Shown: positions 43,620 through 53,494 of the stretch, in pieces
How positions within the stretch are numbered: position 1 is the first letter of the stretch
How the letters are laid out: the number at the start of each line of letters is the position of its first letter
NCBI GenBank assembly: GCA_049603715.1
Contig: JBMYSW010000012.1
Location: 30,169-94,168, forward strand
Source of the DNA: Pontibacterium sp049603715
Lineage (GTDB): Bacteria > Pseudomonadota > Gammaproteobacteria > Pseudomonadales > Balneatricaceae
DNA: 64,000 nt
Direction: 5' to 3'
Notes under the pieces: generated by a model
What the model was told of the DNA's origin: nothing
Database searches by the model: none
Seen by the model: the letters and a program-made list of their open reading frames with translations, nothing else
Program-made: the position numbers and the translations under genes

Positions 43620-46220
43620 CTAACCCGTATTTCGCATACCCGCAGAGATACCTGCCATCGTCACCATCAAGGCTTGCTCCAAACGTTCATCTGGGCAATT
43701 GCGATCTCGGTCTAATAGTTCCGTTTGTAAATAGTGCAAAGGATCTATATAAGGATTACGCACTTCGATGGACTGTTTGATGACGGGGTTATCCACCAGC
43801 AACTCGTCGTTACCTTTCAGCTCTTTGACACGAGCAATGGCAACCGACAAGCGCTCTCGCAATGATGCGCCCAAACCATGTAAGCTTGGGTCGACGAGAT
43901 GACGCTCATAAAAAGCGGCAATATTGCCATCACTTTTCGCTAGCACCATTTCGAGCATGTTGAGGTAAGAGGTAAAGAAAGGCCACTTATCATACATTTC
44001 TTGAAGTAACCCGCTCTCACCATCCTCAATCGCTTTATCCAGCGCCGTTTCTGATCCAAGCCAAGCAGGCAACATCAAACGAATTTGAGTCCATGCAAAA
44101 ATCCATGGAATCGCACGTAAGCTTTCCACCCCGCCATCTTGGCGACGCTTCGCTGGACGCGAGCCCAAAGGTAGCTTAGCCAGCTCTTGCTCTGGTGTTG
44201 CCGAACGGAAGTAAGGAACAAATTGGTCGTTTTCGCGCACGATACCTCGGTAAGCAGTAAAGCCGACCTTGGACATTTTTTCCATTTGCTCGCGCCATGG
44301 CGCTTCAGGCTCTGGTGAAGGTGCCAAAGTAGCCTTAAGCACAGCGCCCACATACAGCTCCATATTACGAACAGCGATCTCAGGAATACCAAACTTAAAG
44401 CGAATCATTTCGCCCTGCTCGGTCACTCGCAAGCTGCCCTGAACGGAGCCCGGTGGCTGCGCCAAAATCGCGGTATGGCTTGGGCCGCCTCCACGACCCA
44501 CAGTGCCGCCTCGGCCGTGGAATAAGGTTAGGTGCACACCATGCTTCTTACATAAATTGGTTAACGCTTCTTGCGCTTTAAACTGGCCCCAAGCGGCGGC
44601 GAGCTGGCCCGCATCTTTAGATGAGTCAGAGTAACCAATCATCACCTCTTGGTGGCCACCACAGTACTGTTTGTACCAAGGCACTGATAACAATGCTTCG
44701 ATACACGCTTCTGCGTTGTCGAGATCGGCAAGGGTTTCAAATAACGGCGCAACCGGAATGTTGTATTTAATGCCCTGCTCTTTGAGCAGCAAAATGACAC
44801 TCAACACATCCGAAGGCGAGCTAGCCATAGAGATAACGTAAGACGACAAGCTACTCTGTGGCGTCTGAGCCACCACTTTGCAGGTGTCGAGCACTTCTTG
44901 AACTTCGGCGCTAGGTTGCCAGTTGTGTGGAAACAGCGGACGGCGGTCTTGAAGCTCTTTTAATAAAAAGCTTTGCTTACCTTCCTCACTCCAGCCACTG
45001 TAGGCACCCAAGCCATAAAACTGAGACAGTTCATCAAATACTTGTGCGTGGCGATCGGCATTTTGACGAACATCCAAGCGCACCAGCGACAGACCAAAGC
45101 AGGCCACACGGCGAATAATATCTTCGAGAGTCCCCTCAGCAATAATGGACATGCCTGTGTCGTTTAACGAACGATGGCAAAGCATCAAGGGTTCAAGCAG
45201 CTCTTGGGTATCTTGATAGACCGCAGCATTGGCTGGCGTTAAATCACCCTTAAGACAGTCGGCCAACCATGCTTTGGTGGCTTTTAGGCGCTGACGCATT
45301 TCACCCAAAATGGCGCGATAAGGTTCAGCACAGCCGCTGCCCACTTCGGCCATAAGCTCAGGTGAGCCTTTAAACATGGATAACTCTGCACGCAGGGCAT
45401 CAATGTCTTTGTAGTAAAGGTCGGCTGCCACCCAACGAGAAAGTAACAACACTTCTTTGGTGACTTTAGCCGTCACATTTGGGTTACCGTCACGGTCGCC
45501 CCCCATCCAAGATGAAAAGCGCAGCGGCGCTGCATGGAGAGGTAAGCCCACACCTAAGCTGCTTTGTAGCTGCTGATCGATACCGCGAACAAAGTCTGGA
45601 ACGGCTTTCCACAGGGAGTTTTCGATGACAGCAAAGCCCCAGCGAGCTTCTTCCACTGGTGTCGGGCGCTGCTTACGAATTTCGTCAGTGTGCCAAATTT
45701 GGCTAATCAATTCGTCCAAACGATGGTTAGCAGACTTACCAAGATCAAGCTGCTTTAGGCAGTCGGCAATACCGTCGTATTTTTGAATTAAGGTACGGCG
45801 ATTCACCTCAGTCGGGTGCGCCGTTAACACCAAATCAACGTTCATCGTTGCTAGGGTGTTTGCAATGGTTTCAGGGGATTGGCCTTGCTCTTTTAGCTGA
45901 ACAATAAGCTGAGTAAAGCTATCGTCATGGGATTCATAGTGACGACGCACCCGGTGGTGCTCTTCAGCAATGTTGGCGAGGTTAAGGAATTGGGTAAACG
46001 CACGGGCAATCGGCAAGACTTCATCGTCTCCGAGGCCATGCAGTACGTCGATTAGCTGCTCTACACTCTCATCAGGGGAGGTTCTGGCGGCTTTGGCCAG
46101 ATGCCGAACTTGCTCAACCTTTTCTAAAAACTCTTCGCCTAGGTCGGCTTTCATTACATCGCCTAGACTTTGTCCCAACATGCGAACATCGTCGCGTAGG
46201 TCTTCGTGCAAGTTGGTCAT
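43620..46220 (-). CDS. ppc: Phosphoenolpyruvate carboxylase
   Basis: Ppc makes oxaloacetate from PEP and bicarbonate, replenishing the TCA cycle. From ATG 46220, preceded by a perfect AAGGAGA, it is 866 residues; the open frame to 46283 has no such site. Catalytic motifs are VLTAHPTEVNRRT (about 130-142), GYSDSSKDAG near 575, FHGRGGTVGRGGGP near 606 and the C-terminal GISAGMRNTG. Length equals the family. Confidence 0.97.
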   Translation of the reverse strand: MTNLHEDLRDDVRMLGQSLGDVMKADLGEEFLEKVEQVRHLAKAARTSPDESVEQLIDVLHGLGDDEVLPIARAFTQFLNLANIAEEHHRVRRHYESHDDSFTQLIVQLKEQGQSPETIANTLATMNVDLVLTAHPTEVNRRTLIQKYDGIADCLKQLDLGKSANHRLDELISQIWHTDEIRKQRPTPVEEARWGFAVIENSLWKAVPDFVRGIDQQLQSSLGVGLPLHAAPLRFSSWMGGDRDGNPNVTAKVTKEVLLLSRWVAADLYYKDIDALRAELSMFKGSPELMAEVGSGCAEPYRAILGEMRQRLKATKAWLADCLKGDLTPANAAVYQDTQELLEPLMLCHRSLNDTGMSIIAEGTLEDIIRRVACFGLSLVRLDVRQNADRHAQVFDELSQFYGLGAYSGWSEEGKQSFLLKELQDRRPLFPHNWQPSAEVQEVLDTCKVVAQTPQSSLSSYVISMASSPSDVLSVILLLKEQGIKYNIPVAPLFETLADLDNAEACIEALLSVPWYKQYCGGHQEVMIGYSDSSKDAGQLAAAWGQFKAQEALTNLCKKHGVHLTLFHGRGGTVGRGGGPSHTAILAQPPGSVQGSLRVTEQGEMIRFKFGIPEIAVRNMELYVGAVLKATLAPSPEPEAPWREQMEKMSKVGFTAYRGIVRENDQFVPYFRSATPEQELAKLPLGSRPAKRRQDGGVESLRAIPWIFAWTQIRLMLPAWLGSETALDKAIEDGESGLLQEMYDKWPFFTSYLNMLEMVLAKSDGNIAAFYERHLVDPSLHGLGASLRERLSVAIARVKELKGNDELLVDNPVIKQSIEVRNPYIDPLHYLQTELLDRDRNCPDERLEQALMVTMAGISAGMRNTG

Positions 46221-46373
46221 AAGTTCTCCTTTAATCACAACATGATCACTATCAACCATAGCCCGTTTACGGGCATATTTCATCCTTTAAACTACGAAAA
46301 CCTCGGCTTTTTGGGCAGTTTTTGTGCTATTTTTTGAAAGAAAATTCAAAAATTGTAGTAAGTTAACAACAGC

Positions 46374-47192
46374 TTAGGCTTTGTTTAGTTTTTCTTGCGC
46401 TTTTGCCTCATCCCAAAAGGCATCGAGCTCGGCAAGTGAGTAGTCTGACCAGGCTTGGCCACTGGCACTGACGCAGTCTTCAACAAAGTTAAAGCGACGT
46501 TCAAACTTGAGGTTGGTGCTGCGCAGGGCGTCGTCTGGCTTAACACCAAAATGGCGGGCAATATTAACCTGTGCGAATAAGCAGTCGCCCATCTCGTCCT
46601 GAATGGCAGCGATATCACCGGACTGGTAAGCTTCGCGCAGTTCTTTGATTTCTTCTTCGAGCTTATCTAGCGCCCCCATAGGGTCAGGCCAATCAAAGCC
46701 CACACCGGCGGCACGCTTTTGTAACTTATAAGCACGATTTAGCGAAGGCAGCGCTTTGGGCACATCATCTAACACACGGGCTTTGTTTTTGTCGTTGCGC
46801 TCGGTTTGCTTAATCGCTTCCCATTGCTGGGCGATTTCGGCTTCGCTAAGGGCTAACTCAGCGCCCGCATCAGCATAAAGCTGACCACTTGGAAATACAT
46901 GAGGGTGGCGGCGAACAAGCTTTTCGGTCAACTTGTTAACGATGGAATCAAAGTCAAAGTCGCCTTGCTCTTTACCAATTTGAGCGTAAAAGACAATTTG
47001 AAAGAGTAGATCACCTAGCTCTTCCTCAAGCTGTGCCGTTTGCTCATGCTCAATGGCATCAGCCACCTCGTAGGCCTCTTCGAGCGTGTAAGGAAGGATG
47101 CTTTTAAAGGTTTGCTTTTGATCCCAAGGACAGCCGTCTGGCGCGCGCAAACGCGCCATCAGGTTGAGCAAGTCTGCTAAAGCGTAGCTCAA
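46374..47192 (-). CDS. mazG: Nucleoside triphosphate pyrophosphohydrolase MazG
   Basis: MazG hydrolyses NTPs to NMPs and tempers ppGpp levels. The 272 residues carry two MazG repeats: the first has DGCPWDQKQT and EEAYEVADAIE with EELGDLLFQIVF (about 35-65); the second has EEEIKELREA and DEMGDCLFAQVN (about 180-215). The start is TTG at 47192, overlapping the relA stop; a GGGGGTAG ribosome-binding sequence lies upstream. relA and mazG form an operon, as in E. coli. Confidence 0.96.
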   Translation of the reverse strand: MSYALADLLNLMARLRAPDGCPWDQKQTFKSILPYTLEEAYEVADAIEHEQTAQLEEELGDLLFQIVFYAQIGKEQGDFDFDSIVNKLTEKLVRRHPHVFPSGQLYADAGAELALSEAEIAQQWEAIKQTERNDKNKARVLDDVPKALPSLNRAYKLQKRAAGVGFDWPDPMGALDKLEEEIKELREAYQSGDIAAIQDEMGDCLFAQVNIARHFGVKPDDALRSTNLKFERRFNFVEDCVSASGQAWSDYSLAELDAFWDEAKAQEKLNKA

Positions 47193-49447
47193 TCGGCTAC
47201 CCCCTGCTGAGCGCGCTTACGGTAAACTTCGATCACGTTTGGCAGCTGGTTGATCTTATCCATAATAAAGCCAAGAATCTCAAGGCCAGTAATCTCAACA
47301 GTAATACTCAAACGTGCAATGTTATTGCTCTTATCGGACAAGGTATTGGCCGCAATAATGTTCACTTCTGAGTCGGCCAGCAAAATCATAATATCGCGAA
47401 GAAGGCCTGAGCGGTCGTAAGCTTCGATATAAATATCGGCTGGGAAGGTTTCTTCAACTTCGTCTCCCCAGTTAACTTCGATGATACGGCCTGGCTCTTT
47501 TTCAGACAGATAAACAATGTTGCTACAGTCTTCACGGTGGACAGACACACCGCGCCCTAAGGTGATGTAGCCGGAAATCGGGTCGCCCGGCTCTGGCTGA
47601 CAGCAAGTTGCGATGGTGGTTAATAAGCTACCCACCCCTTTAAAGCGAATCTCTGATGCGTGCTCTTTAGGCTGCGCTTGCTGCAAGCCCAAGTTAAGCT
47701 GCTCTTTTTCTTCATGACGAACAATAAAGCGCTGAGCTGCCCCAATGATTTGCGCTAAACGAAGATCGCCCGCGCCCAAAGCCGCAAACATGTCGTCTGC
47801 GTTTTTGTAATTAACCGCCTTAGCAATTTCGTTTAGGTTTAGTTCTTCGCTATCAAGGGCTAAACGACGGAATTCGCGGTCGACAATCTTGCGACCCGCT
47901 ACCACGTTTTTCTCTTTGTCTTGTAGCTTAAACCAGTTGGCAATTTTTGCTCGTGCACGGGAAGAGGTGACGTAGCCCAAGTTTGGGTTTAACCAGTCAC
48001 GACGAGGACGCTCTTCTGAGGTGGTTAGAATCTCTACTTGGTCGCCCGTTTTTAGGATGCGAGTGAGCGGTACAATTCGGCCACTGACTTTAGCACCACG
48101 GCAGCGATGGCCAATTTCTGTATGCACTCGGTAAGCAAAGTCCACTGGGGTTGAGCCGCTTGGCATATCAACAATATGGCCCTCTGGGGTAAAGACGTAC
48201 ACTCGGTCTTGTACCACATCGCCACGAATTAACTCGCCCAGCTCTTCGCTGTCACCAATATCTTCGTGCCACTCCAATACCTGACGCAACCACGTAATTT
48301 TGTCTTCGTAGGCGTTAGAGCTGCTTTTAACGTCCGTCCCCTTGTACAGGTGGTGAGCACATACGCCCAGCTCCGCCTCTTCGTGCATTTCGCGGGTACG
48401 AATCTGAATTTCAATGACTTTACCTTCAGGGCCAAACGCCGCGGTATGCAAAGAGCGGTAACCATTGGGTTTAGGTGATGCAATGTAGTCATCAAACTCG
48501 TGTGGGATATTACGCCACAGCTTGTGAACTAACCCGAGCGCGGTGTAACAGTCTGCCACTTGTGGCACCAAAATACGCACGGCACGCACGTCGTAGATTT
48601 GGCTAAAGTCCACAGCTTTGCGCTGCATTTTTCGCCAAATACTGTAAATATGCTTTGCTCGACCAGAAACTTCGCCTTCTATATTGGCTGCCTTTAGCTC
48701 CTCTTTCACCACATTGACTACATTGTCGATGTAGTCTTGGCGGTCGAGGCGCTTTTCGTCTAGCAGCTTGGCGATGGTCTTGTAGTCGTTGGGCTTAAGG
48801 TATCGGAACGAAAGGTCTTCTAGCTCCCACTTAATATGGCCAATACCTAAGCGATGTGCCAAGGGTGCGTAAATATCAAAGACTTCGCGCGCTACCAAGT
48901 AACGCTTTTTGCGCGGTGCAGATTTAACGGCACGAATAGCGCTGGTACGCTCGGCAATTTTGATTAATGCCACACGCACATCATCAATCATGGCCACCAG
49001 CATACGGCGAATATTGTCTTGCTGTGCGGTAGCACCCAGTACGCTGCTGTTGGTACGGGCATTGGCATGGCTACCAATAGATGCCATTTTGAGAACACCG
49101 TCGATCAACTTGGCGGTTTCTTCGCCAAAATCTTTACGTACGGTTTCTAGAGGAAGTTTTTGCTCGCGAACGGAGCGGTACAGCACAGCAGCTACCAATG
49201 CCGGTGTGCCTTGCTGTAACTCGGCTAGGATGGTCACCATCTCTAAGCCCATTTGAAAGCTGTTTGCTCGCACCTCATCAGAGGCATTTGCCTCGGCCTC
49301 CAGCTGCGCTTGCTGGGCCACTTTGCAGGCCCGCATGAGCTCTGCAGCGTTATCAATGGTGTGAATCGTTGCTAAACGATCTAACCATACATCGAGGTCT
49401 AGATCCCCATCGGCGTTGACGGGGTAATCTTCGCGAACTTTTACCAT
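47189..49447 (-). CDS. relA: GTP pyrophosphokinase RelA
   Basis: RelA makes (p)ppGpp when uncharged tRNA enters the ribosome. The 752-residue protein has the N-terminal hydrolase-like domain without the HD metal motif (LVAAVLYRSVRE in its place), so it should be synthetase only. The synthetase domain has YRSLHTAAFG and EIQIRTREMHEEAE; TGS, with VYVFTPEGHIVDMPSGSTPVDF, the zinc-finger region CCQPEPGDPI and a C-terminal ACT domain follow. Length is near E. coli (744). Confidence 0.96.
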   Translation of the reverse strand: MVKVREDYPVNADGDLDLDVWLDRLATIHTIDNAAELMRACKVAQQAQLEAEANASDEVRANSFQMGLEMVTILAELQQGTPALVAAVLYRSVREQKLPLETVRKDFGEETAKLIDGVLKMASIGSHANARTNSSVLGATAQQDNIRRMLVAMIDDVRVALIKIAERTSAIRAVKSAPRKKRYLVAREVFDIYAPLAHRLGIGHIKWELEDLSFRYLKPNDYKTIAKLLDEKRLDRQDYIDNVVNVVKEELKAANIEGEVSGRAKHIYSIWRKMQRKAVDFSQIYDVRAVRILVPQVADCYTALGLVHKLWRNIPHEFDDYIASPKPNGYRSLHTAAFGPEGKVIEIQIRTREMHEEAELGVCAHHLYKGTDVKSSSNAYEDKITWLRQVLEWHEDIGDSEELGELIRGDVVQDRVYVFTPEGHIVDMPSGSTPVDFAYRVHTEIGHRCRGAKVSGRIVPLTRILKTGDQVEILTTSEERPRRDWLNPNLGYVTSSRARAKIANWFKLQDKEKNVVAGRKIVDREFRRLALDSEELNLNEIAKAVNYKNADDMFAALGAGDLRLAQIIGAAQRFIVRHEEKEQLNLGLQQAQPKEHASEIRFKGVGSLLTTIATCCQPEPGDPISGYITLGRGVSVHREDCSNIVYLSEKEPGRIIEVNWGDEVEETFPADIYIEAYDRSGLLRDIMILLADSEVNIIAANTLSDKSNNIARLSITVEITGLEILGFIMDKINQLPNVIEVYRKRAQQGVAD

Positions 49448-49638
49448 GGCAAATAGCCACTCCTGTTATCTACTGTGGCGCGAAATGTATCAAACTCAAA
49501 CACACGAATGTGTTACACCAAAAGTTTTTGATGGATGTACAACGCGCCAAATTGCCCTGTACACCCTGCTACACGCTAAAGTGCCTTCCCTTGGCCTGGT
49601 ATCTTTTCTACGAATAACGTCAGCTGCGCAACGCAGCC

Positions 49639-50538
49639 TTAGGCGGGATTAAACACGCCAGTGGAGAGATACCGGTCTCCACGATCACAGATTATACAGA
49701 CGATGACCGAATTTTCGACGGTTTGTGCCAATTTAAGTGCCCCCGCAACGGCACCTCCTGATGATACACCGCAAAAAATACCTTCTTTTGCAGCGAGCTC
49801 CTTCATGGTTTCTTCGGCTTCCTCTTGACCAATATCGATGATTTGGTCGACCCGTGTTTCGTCAAAAATCTTGGGCAAGTAAGCTTTAGGCCAACGACGA
49901 ATTCCCGGAATACTTGCGCCTTCTTTTGGCTGAAGACCAATAATTTGGATATTCGGGTTTTGCTCTTTTAGGTAACGCGAGTTACCCATAATCGTGCCCG
50001 TAGTACCCATAGAGCTGACAAAGTGGGTCACCTGATGCTGGCTTTGTTCCCAAATTTCAGGCCCCGTGGAAGTGTAATGAGCCATCGGGTTGTCTTGGTT
50101 GGCAAACTGGTCAAGCACTTTACCCTTGCCTTCGGCCTGCATTTTTAGGGCAAGATCTCGCGCCCCTTCCATACCTTCGGCAACACTGACCAGCACAAGT
50201 TCCGCACCGTAAGCGGTCATTGAGGCTTTGCGTTCCTCACTGCCGTTTTCGGGCATGATTAAAATCATCTTGTAGCCTTTAATGGCGGCAGCCATGGCCA
50301 AGGCGATGCCGGTGTTGCCCGAAGTCGCCTCTATCAGAGTATCACCGGGCGTAATATCACCACGTGCTTCGGCACGTTGAATCATGCTCAATGCAGGGCG
50401 GTCTTTCACCGAACCCGCTGGGTTATTGCCTTCGAGCTTACACAAAATAACATTGCCACGACCTTGCCCGATACGCTGTAAGCGAACGAGTGGTGTTTTG
50501 CCAACGTAATCCTCAATGGTCGGAAAGGTGGTTTGCAT
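49639..50538 (-). CDS. cysM: Cysteine synthase B
   Basis: CysM makes cysteine from O-acetylserine and sulfide or thiosulfate with PLP. The 299 residues contain the PLP lysine segment KLEGNNPAGSVKDRPAL (K in SVKDR), the phosphate-binding EATSGNTGIALAM and VSSGGAVAGAL loops. Length is normal (E. coli 303). It is upstream of relA on the same strand with a 191-base gap. A small GCTGCG-CGCAGC hairpin at 49623-49637 follows the stop, without a T tract. Confidence 0.95.
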   Translation of the reverse strand: MQTTFPTIEDYVGKTPLVRLQRIGQGRGNVILCKLEGNNPAGSVKDRPALSMIQRAEARGDITPGDTLIEATSGNTGIALAMAAAIKGYKMILIMPENGSEERKASMTAYGAELVLVSVAEGMEGARDLALKMQAEGKGKVLDQFANQDNPMAHYTSTGPEIWEQSQHQVTHFVSSMGTTGTIMGNSRYLKEQNPNIQIIGLQPKEGASIPGIRRWPKAYLPKIFDETRVDQIIDIGQEEAEETMKELAAKEGIFCGVSSGGAVAGALKLAQTVENSVIVCIICDRGDRYLSTGVFNPA

Positions 50539-50688
50539 GGTCGTCTAAGCTCTCTGAAGTCAGCGATAAAGCGCCTATACAAGACTGCTCAATCGCAAAA
50601 ATAACGGCAAGGATAACGAATAGATTTATAACTAAAAGGAATATAAAAACCTGTTTTAAGATATTTTACACAGCTTCGCAGAACCACG

Positions 50689-51060
50689 CTATTGAATTAA
50701 TGCGAAGGCCGTTACGTATTGACGTTCATCGCTATAGCTCAATAACACCTGCGTCCCCTCTAACGCTGCAAGGCGTGTGCTCGCCGCATTTGTAAGGCGG
50801 ACACTTGGCTGCCCCGAGGGCAGCTTTTCGATTTGGATATGCTGCCAACTAATACCCTGTGCGATACCTGTCCCTAGCGCTTTTGCAATGGCTTCTTTTG
50901 CAGCAAAGCGTTTTGCCAAAAAGCGGGCGGGCTCGCGGCTAGCCTCAAAGCCTTGGAGCTCGGCCTCGGTCAATAAACGTTTAGCCAGCTTCGGCGTGCG
51001 CGCTAGCGCACTTTCAATTCGCGCTAGCTCACAAATATCAGTGCCGATGCCTTTAATCAC
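50689..51060 (-). CDS. acpS: Holo-acyl-carrier-protein synthase
   Basis: AcpS transfers phosphopantetheine to apo-ACP. I start it at GTG 51060 (then IKGIGTDICELARIE), which gives 123 residues and overlaps the pdxJ end by eight bases; the open frame to 51075 adds five residues that fit no homologue. The KRFAAKEAIAKALGTGI metal and CoA motif (about 44-60) is intact. Last gene of the lepA operon, the normal pdxJ-acpS order. Confidence 0.95.
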   Translation of the reverse strand: MIKGIGTDICELARIESALARTPKLAKRLLTEAELQGFEASREPARFLAKRFAAKEAIAKALGTGIAQGISWQHIQIEKLPSGQPSVRLTNAASTRLAALEGTQVLLSYSDERQYVTAFALIQ

Positions 51061-51829
51061 GACGAACAGCCGCACGCTCGGCTTGCGTACGCAATTGTAC
51101 AGAGTCCATGATTTGTCGCATGGCGATCACAGCTTCTTTCAATCCCACAAACAAGGCACGAGCCATAATGGCGTGGCCAATATTCAGCTCGTTAATCTGT
51201 GGAATCTCCGCAATTGGCTCAACATTGTGATAATGCAAGCCGTGGCCTGCGTTAACCACAATACCGCGTTTATGTGCGTAAGCGGCCGCGGTTTGAATGC
51301 GCCCAAGCTCTTCCTCTTGCTCCTGTGCTGACTCGGCATCGGCATAAGCGCCGGTATGAAGCTCGATAACCGGGGCTCCACATTCAATAGCGGCGTCTAT
51401 TTGCTCAATAGATGGGTCAATAAACAAAGACACTTCAACACCTGCATCGGCTAACTGCTGACAAGCGCGTTTCACCTTGTCTAGTTGACCAATTACATCT
51501 AGGCCCCCTTCGGTGGTTAACTCTTCTCGCTTTTCAGGAACGAGGCAGGCGTGGGCTGGCTGAATTTCGCAGGCAAAATTGACCATTTCTTTGGTAACGG
51601 CCATTTCAAAGTTCATGCGAGTTTGAATCGTCGCCGATAGCTGACGAATGTCGCGGTCTTGAATATGGCGACGGTCTTCACGAAGGTGAACCGTAATGCC
51701 GTCGGCGCCCGCTTCTTCGGCTAAAAAAGCAGCGTAGACTGGGTCTGGGTAACTGGTACCACGTGCTTGACGTAGTGTGGCAATATGATCGATGTTAACG
51801 CCTAAAAGCAGTCGATTGGCTTCAATCAT
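51053..51829 (-). CDS. pdxJ: Pyridoxine 5'-phosphate synthase
   Basis: PdxJ condenses aminoacetone phosphate and deoxyxylulose 5-phosphate to pyridoxine phosphate. The 258-residue TIM barrel starts at ATG 51829 after AGGA, inside the last codons of recO (ATGATTGA overlap). LLLGVNIDHIATLRQARGT, VHLREDRRHIQDRD and the late VNAGHGLHYHNV with NIGHAIMARALF are family hallmarks. Frame openness up to 51874 is not used. Confidence 0.96.
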   Translation of the reverse strand: MIEANRLLLGVNIDHIATLRQARGTSYPDPVYAAFLAEEAGADGITVHLREDRRHIQDRDIRQLSATIQTRMNFEMAVTKEMVNFACEIQPAHACLVPEKREELTTEGGLDVIGQLDKVKRACQQLADAGVEVSLFIDPSIEQIDAAIECGAPVIELHTGAYADAESAQEQEEELGRIQTAAAYAHKRGIVVNAGHGLHYHNVEPIAEIPQINELNIGHAIMARALFVGLKEAVIAMRQIMDSVQLRTQAERAAVRRD

Positions 51830-52550
51830 GGTGTTTTTCCTGTTGATCTGCGACCGGTAACGGACGCTTGGCAAACAACTCGCGGCTCTTCAGCGGTTTA
51901 TCGCCTAATCGCAACGCAAGTAATGTGCGGGTTAAATATTTTGCGACCTTCCGTACTTGAGGGTCCTGATATTGATCTTCGGCAATTGCGAGTAACCAAG
52001 CGCCCTGTAGCACAGGCACACCGGTATAAGGTTGGCTATGTATACGCGTTAGCTCGCCCTTTGGACTGAGCTGATAAGACGAGTGAGCATCTAACTCTGC
52101 CAGCGCTAAGCCATAACCCAACTCACTTAACAGCTTTAGCTCAAACGCTCGTAAGGCCAGCTCAACATCGTCTTCAGCCTTAAGTGCGTTGAGGGCGTAT
52201 TGGTAATAAACGTATAGCTTTGGAAAGCCCTCAGCAATGGGCAATAAGCGCTGAAGGAGCTCGTTAAGATATAAACCACACATCAAACTGTGCCCCACCA
52301 GCATCAGAGGCTGGTCGGCGGACTCAAGAGTAATGATGGTTTTTAGCTCACCTCGGCCCTGCCAACTGAGCACCAAAGGCGTAAAAGGCTGGAGAAAGGC
52401 TCGTAGCTTAGCATTTGGACGCCTTGCGCCACGAACCACTGCGCTGACTCGACCATGCTCGATGGTAAAAAAGTCAACCAGCATGCTGGTATCACGATAA
52501 GGTCGGGTATGTATCACATACCCGGCTTGGCGCTCTACCCGGTACTTCAT
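51822..52550 (-). CDS. recO: DNA repair protein RecO
   Basis: RecO loads RecA on SSB-coated DNA with RecR. The 242 residues begin with GYVIHTRPYRDTSMLVDFFT and VSAVVRGARRPNAKL, the OB-fold part, followed by a helical C-terminal domain with LYLNELLQRLLP. No zinc cysteines are present, as in gammaproteobacterial RecO. The start overlaps the era stop by an ATGA, so translation is coupled. Confidence 0.94.
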   Translation of the reverse strand: MKYRVERQAGYVIHTRPYRDTSMLVDFFTIEHGRVSAVVRGARRPNAKLRAFLQPFTPLVLSWQGRGELKTIITLESADQPLMLVGHSLMCGLYLNELLQRLLPIAEGFPKLYVYYQYALNALKAEDDVELALRAFELKLLSELGYGLALAELDAHSSYQLSPKGELTRIHSQPYTGVPVLQGAWLLAIAEDQYQDPQVRKVAKYLTRTLLALRLGDKPLKSRELFAKRPLPVADQQEKHHD

Positions 52551-53491
52551 TCACTGGTATCTGTGTAACCTAGGCTGCGAAGGGCGCGGTCGTCATCTGC
52601 CCAGCCACGACGGACTTTAACCCATAGGTTGAGCATCACTTTACAGTCAAAGGCTTTTTCCATATCCATTCGGGCGTCGCGGCCGATGGTTTTAAGGCGT
52701 GCGCCTTTGTCGCCAATCACAATACGTTTTTGACCATCGCGCTCAACCAACACCAAAGCACTGATGGTCAACAGTGGCTTGTCGTCTGCGTATTTAAACT
52801 CTTCGATCTCAACGGTGGTACCGTAAGGCACTTCATCACCGAGGTTACGCATGAGCTTTTCGCGCACAAGTTCTGATGCCAAAAAGCGCGAGCTTTTGTC
52901 AGTCACTTGGTCTTCTGGGAAGTGGTGCATACCCAGCGGTAAGTACTTCTCAATCACCGTTTCGAGGTTACCCACTTGTTTTTCATCACGGGCACACAAA
53001 GGCACGATCTCAGCGAAGTCCATTTTACTCGACACCATTTGCAGGTGAGGCAGCAGCTCAGCTTTGTCGTTAAGCTGGTCTACTTTGTTCACCACTAAGA
53101 TTACGGGAGCTTGCACTTTTTTAAGTTTATCCAGTACCGCTTGGTCTTCGTGAGTCCACGCCGTTCGGTCCACCATAAAGACAACAAGGTCGACACCTTT
53201 AAGGGCGTCAGACGCGGCTTTGTTCATGTAGCGGTTAAGTGCCTTTTTGCCACCGTCGGTGTGCATCCCCGGTGTATCCACATAAATAACTTGGGTCTTT
53301 TCCCAAGTTTTAATACCCATAATTTGATGGCGCGTGGTTTGTGGCTTTTTGGAGGTAATACTTAGCTTTTGCCCCAAAATATGGTTCATCAGCGTAGATT
53401 TACCCATGTTCGGGCGGCCTACGATGGCAACAAAACCACAACGTAAGTCTGGGTCTTGCGGGCTAAGAAGGTGAGAAAGATCGTTCGACAT
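52547..53491 (-). CDS. era: GTPase Era
   Basis: Era is an essential GTPase for 30S maturation. The 314 residues have G1 GRPNMGKSTLMN, G3 DTPGMH, G4 NKVD and a C-terminal KH domain (about 210-300) with a GDKGARLKTIGRDARMDME motif. Methionine replaces the usual valine in G1, a mild change. rnc lies three bases upstream; recO overlaps downstream. Confidence 0.97.
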   Translation of the reverse strand: MSNDLSHLLSPQDPDLRCGFVAIVGRPNMGKSTLMNHILGQKLSITSKKPQTTRHQIMGIKTWEKTQVIYVDTPGMHTDGGKKALNRYMNKAASDALKGVDLVVFMVDRTAWTHEDQAVLDKLKKVQAPVILVVNKVDQLNDKAELLPHLQMVSSKMDFAEIVPLCARDEKQVGNLETVIEKYLPLGMHHFPEDQVTDKSSRFLASELVREKLMRNLGDEVPYGTTVEIEEFKYADDKPLLTISALVLVERDGQKRIVIGDKGARLKTIGRDARMDMEKAFDCKVMLNLWVKVRRGWADDDRALRSLGYTDTSE

Positions 53492-53494
53492 AAT

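Noticed and set aside
43620..46283. Longer Ppc start at 46283
   Set aside because: ATG 46220 has a perfect ribosome-binding site and begins like Ppc; the extension does not.
47189..49447. RelA lacking HD as a damaged gene
   Set aside because: Loss of the HD hydrolase motif is the normal state of RelA in gammaproteobacteria.
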